Below are positions 1 through 7,460 of a stretch of DNA of 10,862 bases, piece after piece (the stretch's first letter is position 1; every line of letters begins with the position of its first letter). The DNA is from RH-AL1 sp964245015 (lineage in GTDB: Bacteria > Pseudomonadota > Alphaproteobacteria > Rhizobiales > Beijerinckiaceae), in the NCBI GenBank assembly GCA_964245015.1, contig CAXTMA010000130.1, positions 1-10,862 of the forward strand, read 5' to 3'. The position numbers were made by a program, and so were the translations under genes. Under the pieces are notes generated by a model, which was not told where the DNA came from, did no database searches, and saw only the letters and a list, made by a program, of their open reading frames with translations.

Positions 1-1454
1 GACACGCCCTGGCCGCGCTCGCCCAGCACGGTGCGGAGGCCCTGCGGCAGGCCGGCGATGAAGGCGCCCGCGCCGGCCGCCTCCACCGCGCGAGCCACCG
101 CCCCCGGCTCCGCGTCGGCGCGGGCGAGGCGGATGTTGTCGCCCACGGTGCCGTGGAACAGGGTCGGCGATTGCGGCAGCCACGCGACCCGCGCCAGCCA
201 GTCGTCCTGCCCGATGTCGCGCAAGTCGACGCCGTCGATGAGGATGCGGCCCGCGCCGGGCGCGAGGAAGCCGAGCAGCAGCTGGGCGATCGTGCTCTTG
301 CCGGACCCGGACGGGCCGACGAGGGCGACGCGTTCGCCGCGCCGGACGGCGAAGTCGATCCCGTCCAGCGCCGGACCGGCGTCGTAAGCGAACCTGACGC
401 CCTCGAAGCGCACGGTGGCGACGGGCGCTGCGGGCAAGGCGCGAGCGCCGCGAACGCCGGCCACGGGCGTCCGCAGCAGCGCCACGACGGCCTCGGAGGC
501 GCCGATCGCCTCCATCCGCGCGTGGTACTGCGCCCCCATCGCGCGCAGCGGCCGGTAGAACTCGGGCGCCAGCAGCAGGGCGAAGAGGCCGGGCAGGAGG
601 TCGAGCCGGTGGGCGTGGAGGCGGAAGCCGACGTAGACGGCCACCATCGCGATGCTCAGCGTGGCGACGAACTCGAGCGCCAGCGAGGAGAGAAAGGCGA
701 CGCGCAGCACCGCCATCGTGCTCAGGCGGTAGTCCTCCGAGACCGCGGCCACCAGTGCGACCTCGCGTCTTCCAGCGCCGAAGAGCTTGAGGGTGGTGAG
801 GCCCTCGATGGCGTCGAAGACGTGCGCGCCGAGCCGCGCCAGCTTGCGCCATTGCCGCTGGTTCAGGCTCTCCGTCCCCCGGCCGATCAGCACCATGAAC
901 AGCGGGATCAGAGGCGCCGACAGGGCCATGATGAGCGCGGACACCCAGTCGAGGCGCAGCACCGCGACGAGGATCGCCAACGGCACGGCGGCGGAGAGGG
1001 CCGCCTGCGGCAGGTAGGCGGCGAAGTAGCGGTGCAACGCCTCAACGCCGTCGACCGCGGTGGTGGCGAGGTCCCCGCTGCGTTGCGCCCTCAGCCAAGC
1101 CGGGCCGAGCGCCGCCAGGTGCGCCTGCAGCCGCGCTCGCACCTCCAGCACGACCGCAGCGCCGGCCTCGAACGCGGCGGCTTCGCCGAGCGCTCCGGCG
1201 ACGGCGCGGGTGGCGAAGATCGTGACGAGGCCCCAGAGCCGCGGCCAGAGCTCGGCGAGGCCGCCGCCACCGATCACGACGTCGGAGATGATGCCGGCGA
1301 GCAACCAGGTCTGTGCCACAAGGAGCGCGGCGCCGGCGATGCCGAGGGCGACGGCGAGGACGATGGCCGGACGCACCGATCCCGCGAAGCCGCGCAGCCA
1401 CGCTTCCAAAGCCTTGCCGGTGGCGCGGGGGAGCGGAGCGGATGGTCCCGTCAT
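1..1454 (-). CDS. cydD: CydD, ABC exporter subunit needed for cytochrome bd assembly (partial)
   Basis: This is one half of the heterodimeric CydDC ABC exporter of the inner membrane, which exports glutathione/cysteine (and has been linked to heme) and is required to mature cytochrome bd. About 484 residues are inside the window; the gene continues past base 1. An N-terminal transmembrane domain covers roughly residues 20-300 and contains the CydD-like segment ALHRYFAAYLPQ. A nucleotide-binding domain follows, with Walker A GPSGSGKS at about 380-387 and the Q-loop LPQSPTLF. The window ends at the LGERGQGV just before the ABC signature, so the signature and Walker B are not visible. The chosen ATG lies 10 bases after the stop of the upstream small gene, and a GAAGGTGA Shine-Dalgarno-like stretch overlaps that stop. 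CydC would be expected next. The assignment to CydD rather than another exporter rests on the YLPQ segment and the cydAB context. Confidence 0.92.
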   Translation of the reverse strand, partial: MTGPSAPLPRATGKALEAWLRGFAGSVRPAIVLAVALGIAGAALLVAQTWLLAGIISDVVIGGGGLAELWPRLWGLVTIFATRAVAGALGEAAAFEAGAAVVLEVRARLQAHLAALGPAWLRAQRSGDLATTAVDGVEALHRYFAAYLPQAALSAAVPLAILVAVLRLDWVSALIMALSAPLIPLFMVLIGRGTESLNQRQWRKLARLGAHVFDAIEGLTTLKLFGAGRREVALVAAVSEDYRLSTMAVLRVAFLSSLALEFVATLSIAMVAVYVGFRLHAHRLDLLPGLFALLLAPEFYRPLRAMGAQYHARMEAIGASEAVVALLRTPVAGVRGARALPAAPVATVRFEGVRFAYDAGPALDGIDFAVRRGERVALVGPSGSGKSTIAQLLLGFLAPGAGRILIDGVDLRDIGQDDWLARVAWLPQSPTLFHGTVGDNIRLARADAEPGAVARAVEAAGAGAFIAGLPQGLRTVLGERGQGV

Positions 1455-1464
1455 GCCGGACGTC

Positions 1465-1686
1465 TCACCTTCGACGCGCGTCGGACAAGCGCGCGTACTC
1501 GGCGCGGACCAGCAGCGCGAAGGGAGCAAGTGCGATCGGCGCCGCGATGCAGGCCAGGCGAGCAGAAGCGGGTGAGAGCCCGAAAACGGCGCCCACCAGC
1601 GCAAGTCCGAACGCCGGCCCAACCATCAGGCAGGCGAGGGCCCGCATGTTCCAGCAGGCTTCGCCGAGACGGTGCCAAGGCGTCAT
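1465..1686 (-). CDS. Small two-helix membrane protein of the cyd operon
   Basis: A 73-residue protein is encoded between cydB and cydD. It has two hydrophobic stretches (about residues 15-36 and 42-59) joined by a short loop, and a basic tail ending DARRR. It begins 4 bases after the cydB stop and ends 10 bases before the cydD start, so it is embedded in the operon. The first ATG has a GAGG only 2 bases upstream, so an inner ATG at residue 14 (MRALACLMVG) is a possible alternative start. I do not recognise the family. By position and size it could play the part of CydX or YbgE, small proteins that accompany bd oxidases, but it lacks the single-helix tryptophan-rich form of classical CydX. An overlapping frame at 1451-1678 is arginine-rich with no membrane segment and was taken as a shadow. 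Confidence 0.7.
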   Translation of the reverse strand: MTPWHRLGEACWNMRALACLMVGPAFGLALVGAVFGLSPASARLACIAAPIALAPFALLVRAEYARLSDARRR

Positions 1687-1690
1687 CGCC

Positions 1691-2737
1691 TCAATCCATG
1701 TAGGAGGCGAACTTGGCGACGCGGGCGCGGAAGACCCAGATCTGGTACCAGTTGTACATCACGATGACGGGCAGGAAGAACACGATCGCCAGCACGAAGG
1801 TGAAGGGCGAGAGGCTGGGGTTCTCCGCGTCGAACAGCGTCCATGTGCCCGGCACGATGTAGGGATAGAGGGTGGCGATCATGCCGCCCGCCATGATGGC
1901 GATCGTCAGGTTGAGCAAAAGCAGGGCGTGGAAGTCGCATTCCCGCTTCGCGGCACGCCGCATCATCGTCGTCGAGGCGAGCGCGGCGAGCAGGACCATG
2001 CCCCAAAGCCAGAAGTGGGCGCCCAGCCAGTTGCTGGCCGCCCAGGGGAAGGCGAGGGCGCTCCACCCCACCGTGACGAGAACGGCGGCGATCGCGAGGA
2101 AGAAGGACCGGTTGGTCCATCGGCCCGCCTTGATGCGGATGGCTTCGCCTCGCTCGAAGCGCGCGCGGATGAACAGGCCGCCGGAGAGCGCCACGGCGAC
2201 CACCGCGGCGACGCCCGTCCAAAGGCTGAAGGGGGTGGCGAAGCGGAAAGCGCCACCGACGTAGGCGGGAACGCGGCTGGCGTCGTGGGTGACCGGGAAG
2301 CCCTCCAGGACCGCGCCGACACAGACGCCGCCGAAGAAGGTCGTGACCAGGCTCGACAGGCCGAACGCCCGGTCGGTGAAGCGCCGGCTCCACGGCGCGG
2401 CAAGATGGCGGAACTCCAGCGCCACGGCGCGCGTGAGGATGCCCCAGAGCACCAGGGTGAGCGGGATCATCAAGTAGCTCAAGACCGAGCCGTAGACGGC
2501 GGGGAAGGCGCCGAACAGCACGCCGCCGGCGACGATGAGCCAGGTCTCGTTGGCATCCCAGGTGCCGGCCATCGCCTGCATGATGGCGCCGCGCTCGAAG
2601 CGGTCGCACGCCGTGAGGGAGAAGATGCCGGCGCCGAGGTCGGCGCCGTCGAGGATGATGTAGGCGCAGACGCAGAAGGCGACGACGAGCCACCAGCCGA
2701 CCGCGATGGCGTGGTGGGCGTCGGTAAGAAGGTGCAT
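1691..2737 (-). CDS. cydB: Cytochrome bd-type (cyanide-insensitive) quinol oxidase subunit II
   Basis: This is subunit II of the bd-type terminal oxidase, an inner-membrane quinol:O2 oxidoreductase that pairs with CydA. It has 348 residues, closer to CioB proteins than to the roughly 380 residues of E. coli CydB. The family motifs DGADLGAG (30-37) and GTWDANETWLIVAGG (58-72) are present. Asp61 in WDAN aligns with the E. coli Asp58 of the proton path. Eight or so hydrophobic segments run to the C-terminal NWYQIWVFRARV. The start is supported by AAGGAG at 2746-2751, 8 bases upstream of the ATG. It follows cydA after 19 bases and is followed after 4 bases by the small membrane-protein gene, consistent with one transcript. 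Confidence 0.96.
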   Translation of the reverse strand: MHLLTDAHHAIAVGWWLVVAFCVCAYIILDGADLGAGIFSLTACDRFERGAIMQAMAGTWDANETWLIVAGGVLFGAFPAVYGSVLSYLMIPLTLVLWGILTRAVALEFRHLAAPWSRRFTDRAFGLSSLVTTFFGGVCVGAVLEGFPVTHDASRVPAYVGGAFRFATPFSLWTGVAAVVAVALSGGLFIRARFERGEAIRIKAGRWTNRSFFLAIAAVLVTVGWSALAFPWAASNWLGAHFWLWGMVLLAALASTTMMRRAAKRECDFHALLLLNLTIAIMAGGMIATLYPYIVPGTWTLFDAENPSLSPFTFVLAIVFFLPVIVMYNWYQIWVFRARVAKFASYMD

Positions 2738-2745
2738 CGGGGTCG

Positions 2746-2751
2746 CTCCTT
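2746..2751 (-). promoter_or_regulatory. Ribosome binding site of cydB
   Basis: AAGGAG on the minus strand, 8 bases before the cydB ATG, within the short cydA-cydB gap. It supports the chosen start. Confidence 0.7.
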
Positions 2752-2756
2752 GGGTC

Positions 2757-4232
2757 TCAGGCCGGGCGCAGCTGGCCGGGACGGGCGGGATGCGTCGCCT
2801 TCGGCGTCTCCCTGGTGCCCATCCCTTCCTGATGCTCCTTCGGCAAACCGCCGAGGCTCTCCGGCCCGTCGCCGACCACGGGCAGGTCCATGTTCGGACC
2901 TCGCGTGACGATCTTGTTGAGGAACCACCAGGTCGCCCCCCACACCATCAGCTCGAAGCCGACGTAGCCGGCAAGCCAGAACAGTTCCTGCGCCACCGAC
3001 ATGCGGCTGACGCCCTCGCTGGTGCGCATCAGGCCGTAGACCACCCAGGGCTGGCGGCCGACCTCGCGGGTCCACCAGCCGACCCACACGCCGAGGTAGG
3101 GCAGCGGCGCGAGGGCGACGACGGCGCGCAGGAACCAGCGCTGCTGCGCGATCGTCCCGTCGGCGAGTCGCCCTCGCCACGCCAGCAAAGCCCCCCAAAG
3201 GGCGACCAGCAGGACGGTCATGGCGATGCCGACCATCATACGGAAGCCGTAGAACGGCACCAGCATGCCCGGCCGGTCCTCGGGCCTGAACTCGTTGAGG
3301 CCCCGGACCTTGTCGCCCCACGTGTGGGTCTCGAGCAGGCTCAACACGTGCGGAATGGTGAGCGCCCAGGCGTTGCCGTCGCCTGTGCTGTTCGGCCAAG
3401 CCAGGATATGCCAGCCGGTGTTGACGGTGCCGTCCGCGTTGTAGGTGTTCCAGTGCCCTTCCATCGCCGCCAGAACGGAGGGTTGGTGGTGCAGCACGTC
3501 GAGGCCGAGGCCGTCGCCGAGCCAGACCTGCAGGGGCGCCACCACGACCAGCGCCAGTATCGACCCCTTCACGCCGCGCCTGAACAAGGAGACGTGCCGG
3601 CCCTTGAGGACGTACCAGGCCGAGATCGAGGCGACGAAGCACAGGGCGAGTTCGTAGGAGGCGACCAGCATGTGCGGGATGCCGAAGATCCCATCCGGGT
3701 TGAACAGCGCCTTGGCCCAGTCGGTGACGATGAAGACGCCGTCCTTCAGCTCAACGCCGGTCGGCGTTTGCATCCAGGAGTTGGCGTCCACGATCCACAT
3801 CGCCGAGATCGCCGAGGACAGCGCGACGTTGAGGGTGGCGAACAGGTGCATCCGCCGGCTGATCTTGCCCCAGCCGAAGATCATCAGGCCGATGAAGCCG
3901 GCCTCGTACATGAAGGCCGTGATCGTCTCGAAACCCAGCACCTGCCCGAAGAAGGGCCCGGCGGCCTGCGAGAACGGCCCGTACAGGATGCCGAACGCCA
4001 TCTCCATGGTGATGCCGGTGGCGACGCCGGCGGCAAAGTTGATGATGAACAGCCGTTCGAAGAAGCGGCACAGCCGGTACCAGCGCTCGTCGCCGCGCCA
4101 CAGCCACAGCGCCTCGCCGACGAACAGCATGCCGGCGAGCCCGATGGTGAGCGGCGGATAAAGGATGTGCAGCGTGGTGATCCAGCCGAAGTCGAGCCGC
4201 GACAGCACGAGTGGTAGGGAGTCATCTGCCAT
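2757..4232 (-). CDS. cydA: Cytochrome bd-type (cyanide-insensitive, short Q-loop) quinol oxidase subunit I
   Basis: This is subunit I of the bd-type oxidase; it carries the hemes and the quinol site and reduces O2 to water in the inner membrane. It has 491 residues with the short Q-loop typical of CioA, versus 522 in E. coli CydA. Residues matching the E. coli heme ligands are His22 (E. coli His19), His187 (His186) and Met333 (Met393). Glu102 and Glu110 match Glu99 and Glu107, and Glu390 precedes the invariant GRQPW at 392-396. In the Q-loop, Glu258 is kept (E. coli Glu257), but the position of E. coli Lys252 is Val253, reading QPSVLAAMEG. It is the first gene of the operon; the Shine-Dalgarno is weak (GGACG about 10 bases upstream). 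The hydrophilic tail after about residue 445 is family-typical in place but not conserved in detail. Confidence 0.96.
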   Translation of the reverse strand: MADDSLPLVLSRLDFGWITTLHILYPPLTIGLAGMLFVGEALWLWRGDERWYRLCRFFERLFIINFAAGVATGITMEMAFGILYGPFSQAAGPFFGQVLGFETITAFMYEAGFIGLMIFGWGKISRRMHLFATLNVALSSAISAMWIVDANSWMQTPTGVELKDGVFIVTDWAKALFNPDGIFGIPHMLVASYELALCFVASISAWYVLKGRHVSLFRRGVKGSILALVVVAPLQVWLGDGLGLDVLHHQPSVLAAMEGHWNTYNADGTVNTGWHILAWPNSTGDGNAWALTIPHVLSLLETHTWGDKVRGLNEFRPEDRPGMLVPFYGFRMMVGIAMTVLLVALWGALLAWRGRLADGTIAQQRWFLRAVVALAPLPYLGVWVGWWTREVGRQPWVVYGLMRTSEGVSRMSVAQELFWLAGYVGFELMVWGATWWFLNKIVTRGPNMDLPVVGDGPESLGGLPKEHQEGMGTRETPKATHPARPGQLRPA

Positions 4233-4928
4233 GTGCTAGCGTCCAGTGCTGACCGAACCGGCCGTTGATCCAGTATGTTCAGGCGCCCGGCTCTGATCTT
4301 GATCCCGAACGCGGCCGTTCGGGATCGGGCGGGCCAGACCTTTTCCATCGCGGGCTGGTGCGGCGCGATGTTGATGCGGCCGCCCCGATCGACCGTCGTC
4401 GCTGCTTTCCATGCGGTCGGCACTCCAAGGTCGCAACCGTCCCTCCGTGTGCCGCTGAACGTCGATCCGGCGGACCAGCGTGCGAAGACGGTCCTCGTTT
4501 CAAGGAGACGCTGCCGCCGAGACTGACGAGAAGCCCGGGCCGCGTCGATGCGCTCGCCTGTGTCGGTTGGCGGTCGTGCGCCACCTTACGACATGGACGT
4601 GGGCGCGGCAGGCGTCTTGTCATCCTATGACCGGGGGTCACAGGTTGCGGACCATCGTGGGCGATCGGTCGACGACTCGCCCGACGCGAAAGCGCGTGCC
4701 GCGAGGCTGACGTCGCGATCGCCGTCGAGTGACCGCGACCAGAGGCCTTCGGCGCGGTGACAGGTCTCGGCTTCAGAGTCGAGGCAATCGATCGCGTCAG
4801 GGGCGGCGCAGTCGAGTTGAAGGGGTTGGTCGAAGTAGAGACTGATACCAGCCTGCGCTGAGCGAGACTTGTGAGCTTGGCGGATCGGCTGCGAGCTGAT
4901 TCCATGTGGCGGATGAAGAGCATCTGCC
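4233..4928. other. Intergenic stretch between cydA and the IS630 remnant
   Basis: A 696-base region with no gene I can support. It should contain the cydA promoter on the minus strand; I see no convincing -35/-10 pair and no full FNR/FixK-type TTGAT-N4-ATCAA box, only an isolated TTGAT at 4265-4269. It holds the inverted repeat at 4301-4326. Its right part probably contains the left end of the IS630 element, but the terminal repeat cannot be identified because the right end is missing. A minus-strand open frame at 4625-4990 has protein-like stretches (YFDQPLQLDCAAPDAIDCLD) but no recognisable family or start. Confidence 0.5.
4301..4326. repeat. Perfect 11-bp inverted repeat upstream of cydA
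   Basis: GATCCCGAACG at 4301-4311 is followed by the 4-base spacer CGGC and its exact reverse complement at 4316-4326. It lies 69 bases upstream of the cydA start codon (4232), a position suited to an operator or to an mRNA 5' hairpin. No T-tract follows on either strand, so it is not a typical intrinsic terminator. A role in regulating cydA is inferred only from position. Confidence 0.55.
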
Positions 4929-5354
4929 ATGTGCGTGCCGATCCCGTTGCGAGCTGATCTTGAGGCCGCGGCCCTGCGACGGGCAGCCAAGGCGACGAAG
5001 CATGCCGCCCAGGGCCGCCGCCTGATGGCGCTGGCGGAGATTCACGACGGTGGCACACGCCGCGATGCGGCGCGGATTGGCGGTGTCGGGCTGCAAACGG
5101 TGCGCGATTGGGTGCTGGCGTTCAACGCCGCCGGACCTGCGGGGCTGGTCGACGGCAAGGCGCGCGGCAACGCCCGCAAGCTGAACGAGATGCAGCGGCA
5201 GGCCCTGGCCACCATGGTGGAGAGCGGCCCCATGCCTGCGATCCACGGCGTGGTGCGCTGGCGCCTGCGCGACTTGGCATGGTGGATCTTTGAGGAGTTC
5301 CGCATCAGCCTGGACGAGACCACGGTGGGACGCGAGTTGCGCCGCCTCGGCTAA
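4929..5354 (+). pseudogene. IS630-family transposase, N-terminal remnant
   Basis: 141 residues match the N-terminal DNA-binding part of IS630-family transposases: a helix-turn-helix at about 43-66 (TRRDAARIGGVGLQTVRDWV) and a second winged-helix segment at about 80-140 ending TTVGRELRRLG. Intact members continue with a linker and a catalytic DDE domain of about 200 residues. Here a TAA follows the RRLG directly, and the downstream sequence in any frame shows no DDE domain, so the gene is cut off rather than frameshifted. The catalytic half and right terminal repeat are missing, so the element is immobile on its own. The ATG used has no strong Shine-Dalgarno. The remnant marks past insertion and deletion between the cyd operon and the accessory genes. 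Confidence 0.85.
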
Positions 5355-5357
5355 TCG

Positions 5358-6017
5358 ATGATGAGCGCCGCGCTTCGCCGCGGGGAGAGCCGAAATCCGG
5401 GACAGTCCGTCTCGGGCGTTGGTCGGACCATTTCGAAACGGGGCGGTTAGCGTCCTTTCGGCGGCTCGTGGAAGGTTGAGGCATGACGACGGGAGAGGTG
5501 ACGCGCCGCCGCGACATATTCGGGGCCGGACCACCCCCGGCCTCGCGCCCTGACGGAGAGCTCGCCCTTGGACATGTCGCTCGACGCGCGGCGCCGACCA
5601 CGTCGTGGTGTACGCGATCGAGCCGGCTGGCGGCTCCCCCTTTCAGGGTCGTAGTAGGCATCGCGCGGCCAATCGAGGTCGCCCGCTTCGCCGCCATGGC
5701 GCGGGCGCACGACGTCCGGGTCGCCTACGCATTGACGCGAAGGCGTCCGGCGACGTCCAGTACCACGTCGTTGACCTCCACGACGCGACGGCGCGACCGC
5801 TCTCCATCGACATCGAGCACAGCTACACCCTCACAATTCTTGATGGGCTGGTGTGAGGCGGCCGCAGGCAGGGCAGCGCATGGCGCCACGCCTGCGTGTT
5901 ACGCGATGTGTTGCAAACCGCTCCGGCCCATCATCGACTGCTTGGACCTTCGGATGCTGGAAAAGGCGCGAGTGACGTGCAACCTTTACTCTGCTGCGCG
6001 GCAGTGCGAGGGCCACA
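5358..6017. other. Degraded region between IS630 remnant and lipase gene
   Basis: A 660-base stretch without an intact gene. It begins at the truncation point of the transposase and includes the broken coding-like sequence at about 5572-5856 described separately. The last 160 bases before the lipase-like gene show no recognisable promoter or terminator. The short open frames on both strands are arginine- and serine-rich and look like frame shadows of GC-rich DNA. Confidence 0.5.
5572..5856 (+). pseudogene. Broken small coding sequence, unknown (possibly GIY-YIG/T5orf172-like)
   Basis: Protein-like stretches appear one after another in two frames: DHVVVYAIEPAGGSP from about 5596, then FRVVVGIARPIEVARFAAMA in the +1 frame, then KASGDVQYHVVDLHDATARP back in the first frame, ending at a stop at 5854-5856. 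Removing one C from the CCCCC run near 5637-5641 and adding one base near 5743-5747 would join them. The opening VYAIEPAGGSPF...VGIA resembles the start of small GIY-YIG/T5orf172-type domains, but I cannot see the family's other motifs, so this is only a suggestion. It is either a decayed gene or a region with indel errors. The start is unclear; an ATG at 5574 is one candidate. Confidence 0.3.
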
Positions 6018-7001
6018 ATGAGTATCGGCCTTACACAAGCGGCGGAACTGGCCTTCCTGGCCATGTACGCTGAGGACATGCACCATACGAAGGATGCCGG
6101 CGCGAAGCTGCTGGCGCCCGATCCGGATCCCCGCTTGGCCGCCGACTACGACGTCCAGGCCTACCTCGTCGCGAACGACTCCATCCTTCCGGTCAACGCG
6201 GCCATCCAGGTTGGTGCCGAGCCGCTTTACTACGGCTTTGTCGCGCGGAAGAAGGCCGACCCGACCTCGTGGATCGCCGGCGTCCGGGGCACGGACGGCA
6301 CGGTCGAGTGGATCATCGACGGCCAGTTCCTGCCGCAGGACGTCACGCGCGGCCCGGGCATGAAGGTCGAGCACGGCTTCTGGAGCATCTACGAGACGAT
6401 GACGCTCAACAACCTCGATGGCAGCCTGCTCAGCAAGGACGCGGCGGCCGGCATTGCCAAGCTCGTGGGAGCGAGCGACAAGGTCACCGTCGTCGGCCAT
6501 AGCCTCGGCAGTGCGCTGGCGACCTACCTCGCCTTTGATTTGGCCAGGCACCTCGGCGACCGGCTGAGCGCCTGCCTGTTCGCCTCGCCGCGGACAGGCA
6601 ACAAGGCGTGGACGGACGCGGTCCAGGCCGCCTTGCAGGATCGCTACCTTGTCGTCAACTACCTCCTCGACATCGTTCCGCACCTGCCGTCCGGCCCCGA
6701 CTATTGCACGGTGCAGAACGTCCACGTGCTGCGCCCCAGCAACGCCGAGGCCGGGATCGCCGTCGACCCCTTCTGCGACCACCACGTCCTGTGCTACGCT
6801 GCGATGCTCTCCTACCCCGTCTACCGGGCCCACGAGCCCGCTCTGCTCGGCTACGACGCCAGCGAGCACGCCTGCGTACGCGGCGATGCGGCGACCGTCA
6901 CGCAAGAGGCGAAGATGCTCGAGAAGGTTGCCGACGCCCTGCAGGGCGAGGGCTACGGCCTCGGCAAGTTCCTCCAGATGATGGTCCGCTTCACGGTCTG
7001 A
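6018..7001 (+). CDS. Class 3 lipase-like alpha/beta hydrolase
   Basis: A 327-residue protein of the fungal-lipase-like (lipase class 3) alpha/beta-hydrolase family, expected to hydrolyse carboxylic esters or lipids. The nucleophile elbow GHSLG puts the catalytic serine at Ser162. RGTDG at 90-94 is the usual oxyanion-strand motif, EHGFW at 118-122 is family-typical, and FASPRTGN follows the elbow at 188-195. The likely acid is Asp218 in LLDIVPHLP and the likely base His255 or His256 in FCDHHVLCY. There is no signal peptide or membrane segment, so it is probably cytoplasmic or exported by an unusual route. GAGGG lies 5 bases before the ATG. It is followed by a 459-base gap before the tyrosinase, so it is probably a separate transcript. 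The natural substrate cannot be told from sequence. Confidence 0.87.
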   Translation: MSIGLTQAAELAFLAMYAEDMHHTKDAGAKLLAPDPDPRLAADYDVQAYLVANDSILPVNAAIQVGAEPLYYGFVARKKADPTSWIAGVRGTDGTVEWIIDGQFLPQDVTRGPGMKVEHGFWSIYETMTLNNLDGSLLSKDAAAGIAKLVGASDKVTVVGHSLGSALATYLAFDLARHLGDRLSACLFASPRTGNKAWTDAVQAALQDRYLVVNYLLDIVPHLPSGPDYCTVQNVHVLRPSNAEAGIAVDPFCDHHVLCYAAMLSYPVYRAHEPALLGYDASEHACVRGDAATVTQEAKMLEKVADALQGEGYGLGKFLQMMVRFTV

Positions 7002-7460
7002 GTCGTGGAAGAAGCCGGAGGCGGCGATTGGGGCGACAGACTACGTTTCCGCACCGAGGGACGACCTCTTCAAGCAAGCTGCCCGGCGGTGTCTGCCAGC
7101 ATGTTCATGGTCTCCCCTTGGGTTGCCGCCAAGATCGAGAAGTCGATTTCGCCTCAAGGCTCGATGCCAGTCGCCGAAGGCGGTTCCGACCGTCACCGGC
7201 CACCTCTTTTGTGCGCCCTGCGCCGCATACAGCGCAGGAGGACACGTGATTGGTCGAATGGCTCGATGGAGGCCGCGGCGCTTCCTTTCCATTGGGAGTC
7301 TGGCCGATGTAGTCACTTCGACGTATCGCAAGCGCTCCATCCGCACAGGTCGCCTGGAAACGAGAGACGGGAGCGCAACGGGCGCGAACGCGCGAGCCGC
7401 TGACGAGGACGCGCAACGGTCGCCAGAGGCCATTCGAGTGGGATCAGGGAGGCCGAACGG
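7002..7460. other. Intergenic stretch between lipase and tyrosinase genes
   Basis: 459 bases with no supported gene. Several short frames on both strands are open but lack family motifs, and their composition looks like chance in GC-rich DNA. It should contain the tyrosinase promoter and the end of the lipase transcript; I see no T-tailed hairpin and no clear -35/-10 pair. The only confident signal is the tyrosinase ribosome binding site at its right end. Confidence 0.5.
7446..7452 (+). promoter_or_regulatory. Ribosome binding site of the tyrosinase gene
   Basis: AGGGAGG, 8 bases before the ATG at 7461. It favours this start over the in-frame ATG nine bases further on. Confidence 0.7.

Noticed and set aside
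153..4217. Three very long plus-strand open frames (153-1703, 1313-2908, 2706-4217) opposite the cyd genes
   Set aside because: They are antisense to cydD, cydB and cydA, whose products are unmistakable. Their translations are rich in Arg, Asp, Glu, Gly and His without domains, as expected opposite GC-rich membrane-protein genes.
4630..4660. T-arm-like GGGGGTCACAGGTT resembling a tRNA 3' end
   Set aside because: The following bases (GCGGACCATC) do not form the T-loop or the complementary stem, and no acceptor stem is present, so it is not a tRNA or a clear attachment site.
4223..4934. Exact 14-base repeat CATCTGCCATGTGC at 4223-4236 (cydA start) and 4921-4934 (transposase start)
   Set aside because: About one such match is expected by chance in a window of this size and composition, and the flanks do not match. 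It is not an attachment-site pair on this evidence.
4890..4958. 11-base direct repeat TGCGAGCTGAT at 4890-4900 and 4948-4958
   Set aside because: Only two copies, without further matching flanks, one of them inside the transposase coding sequence; probably chance.
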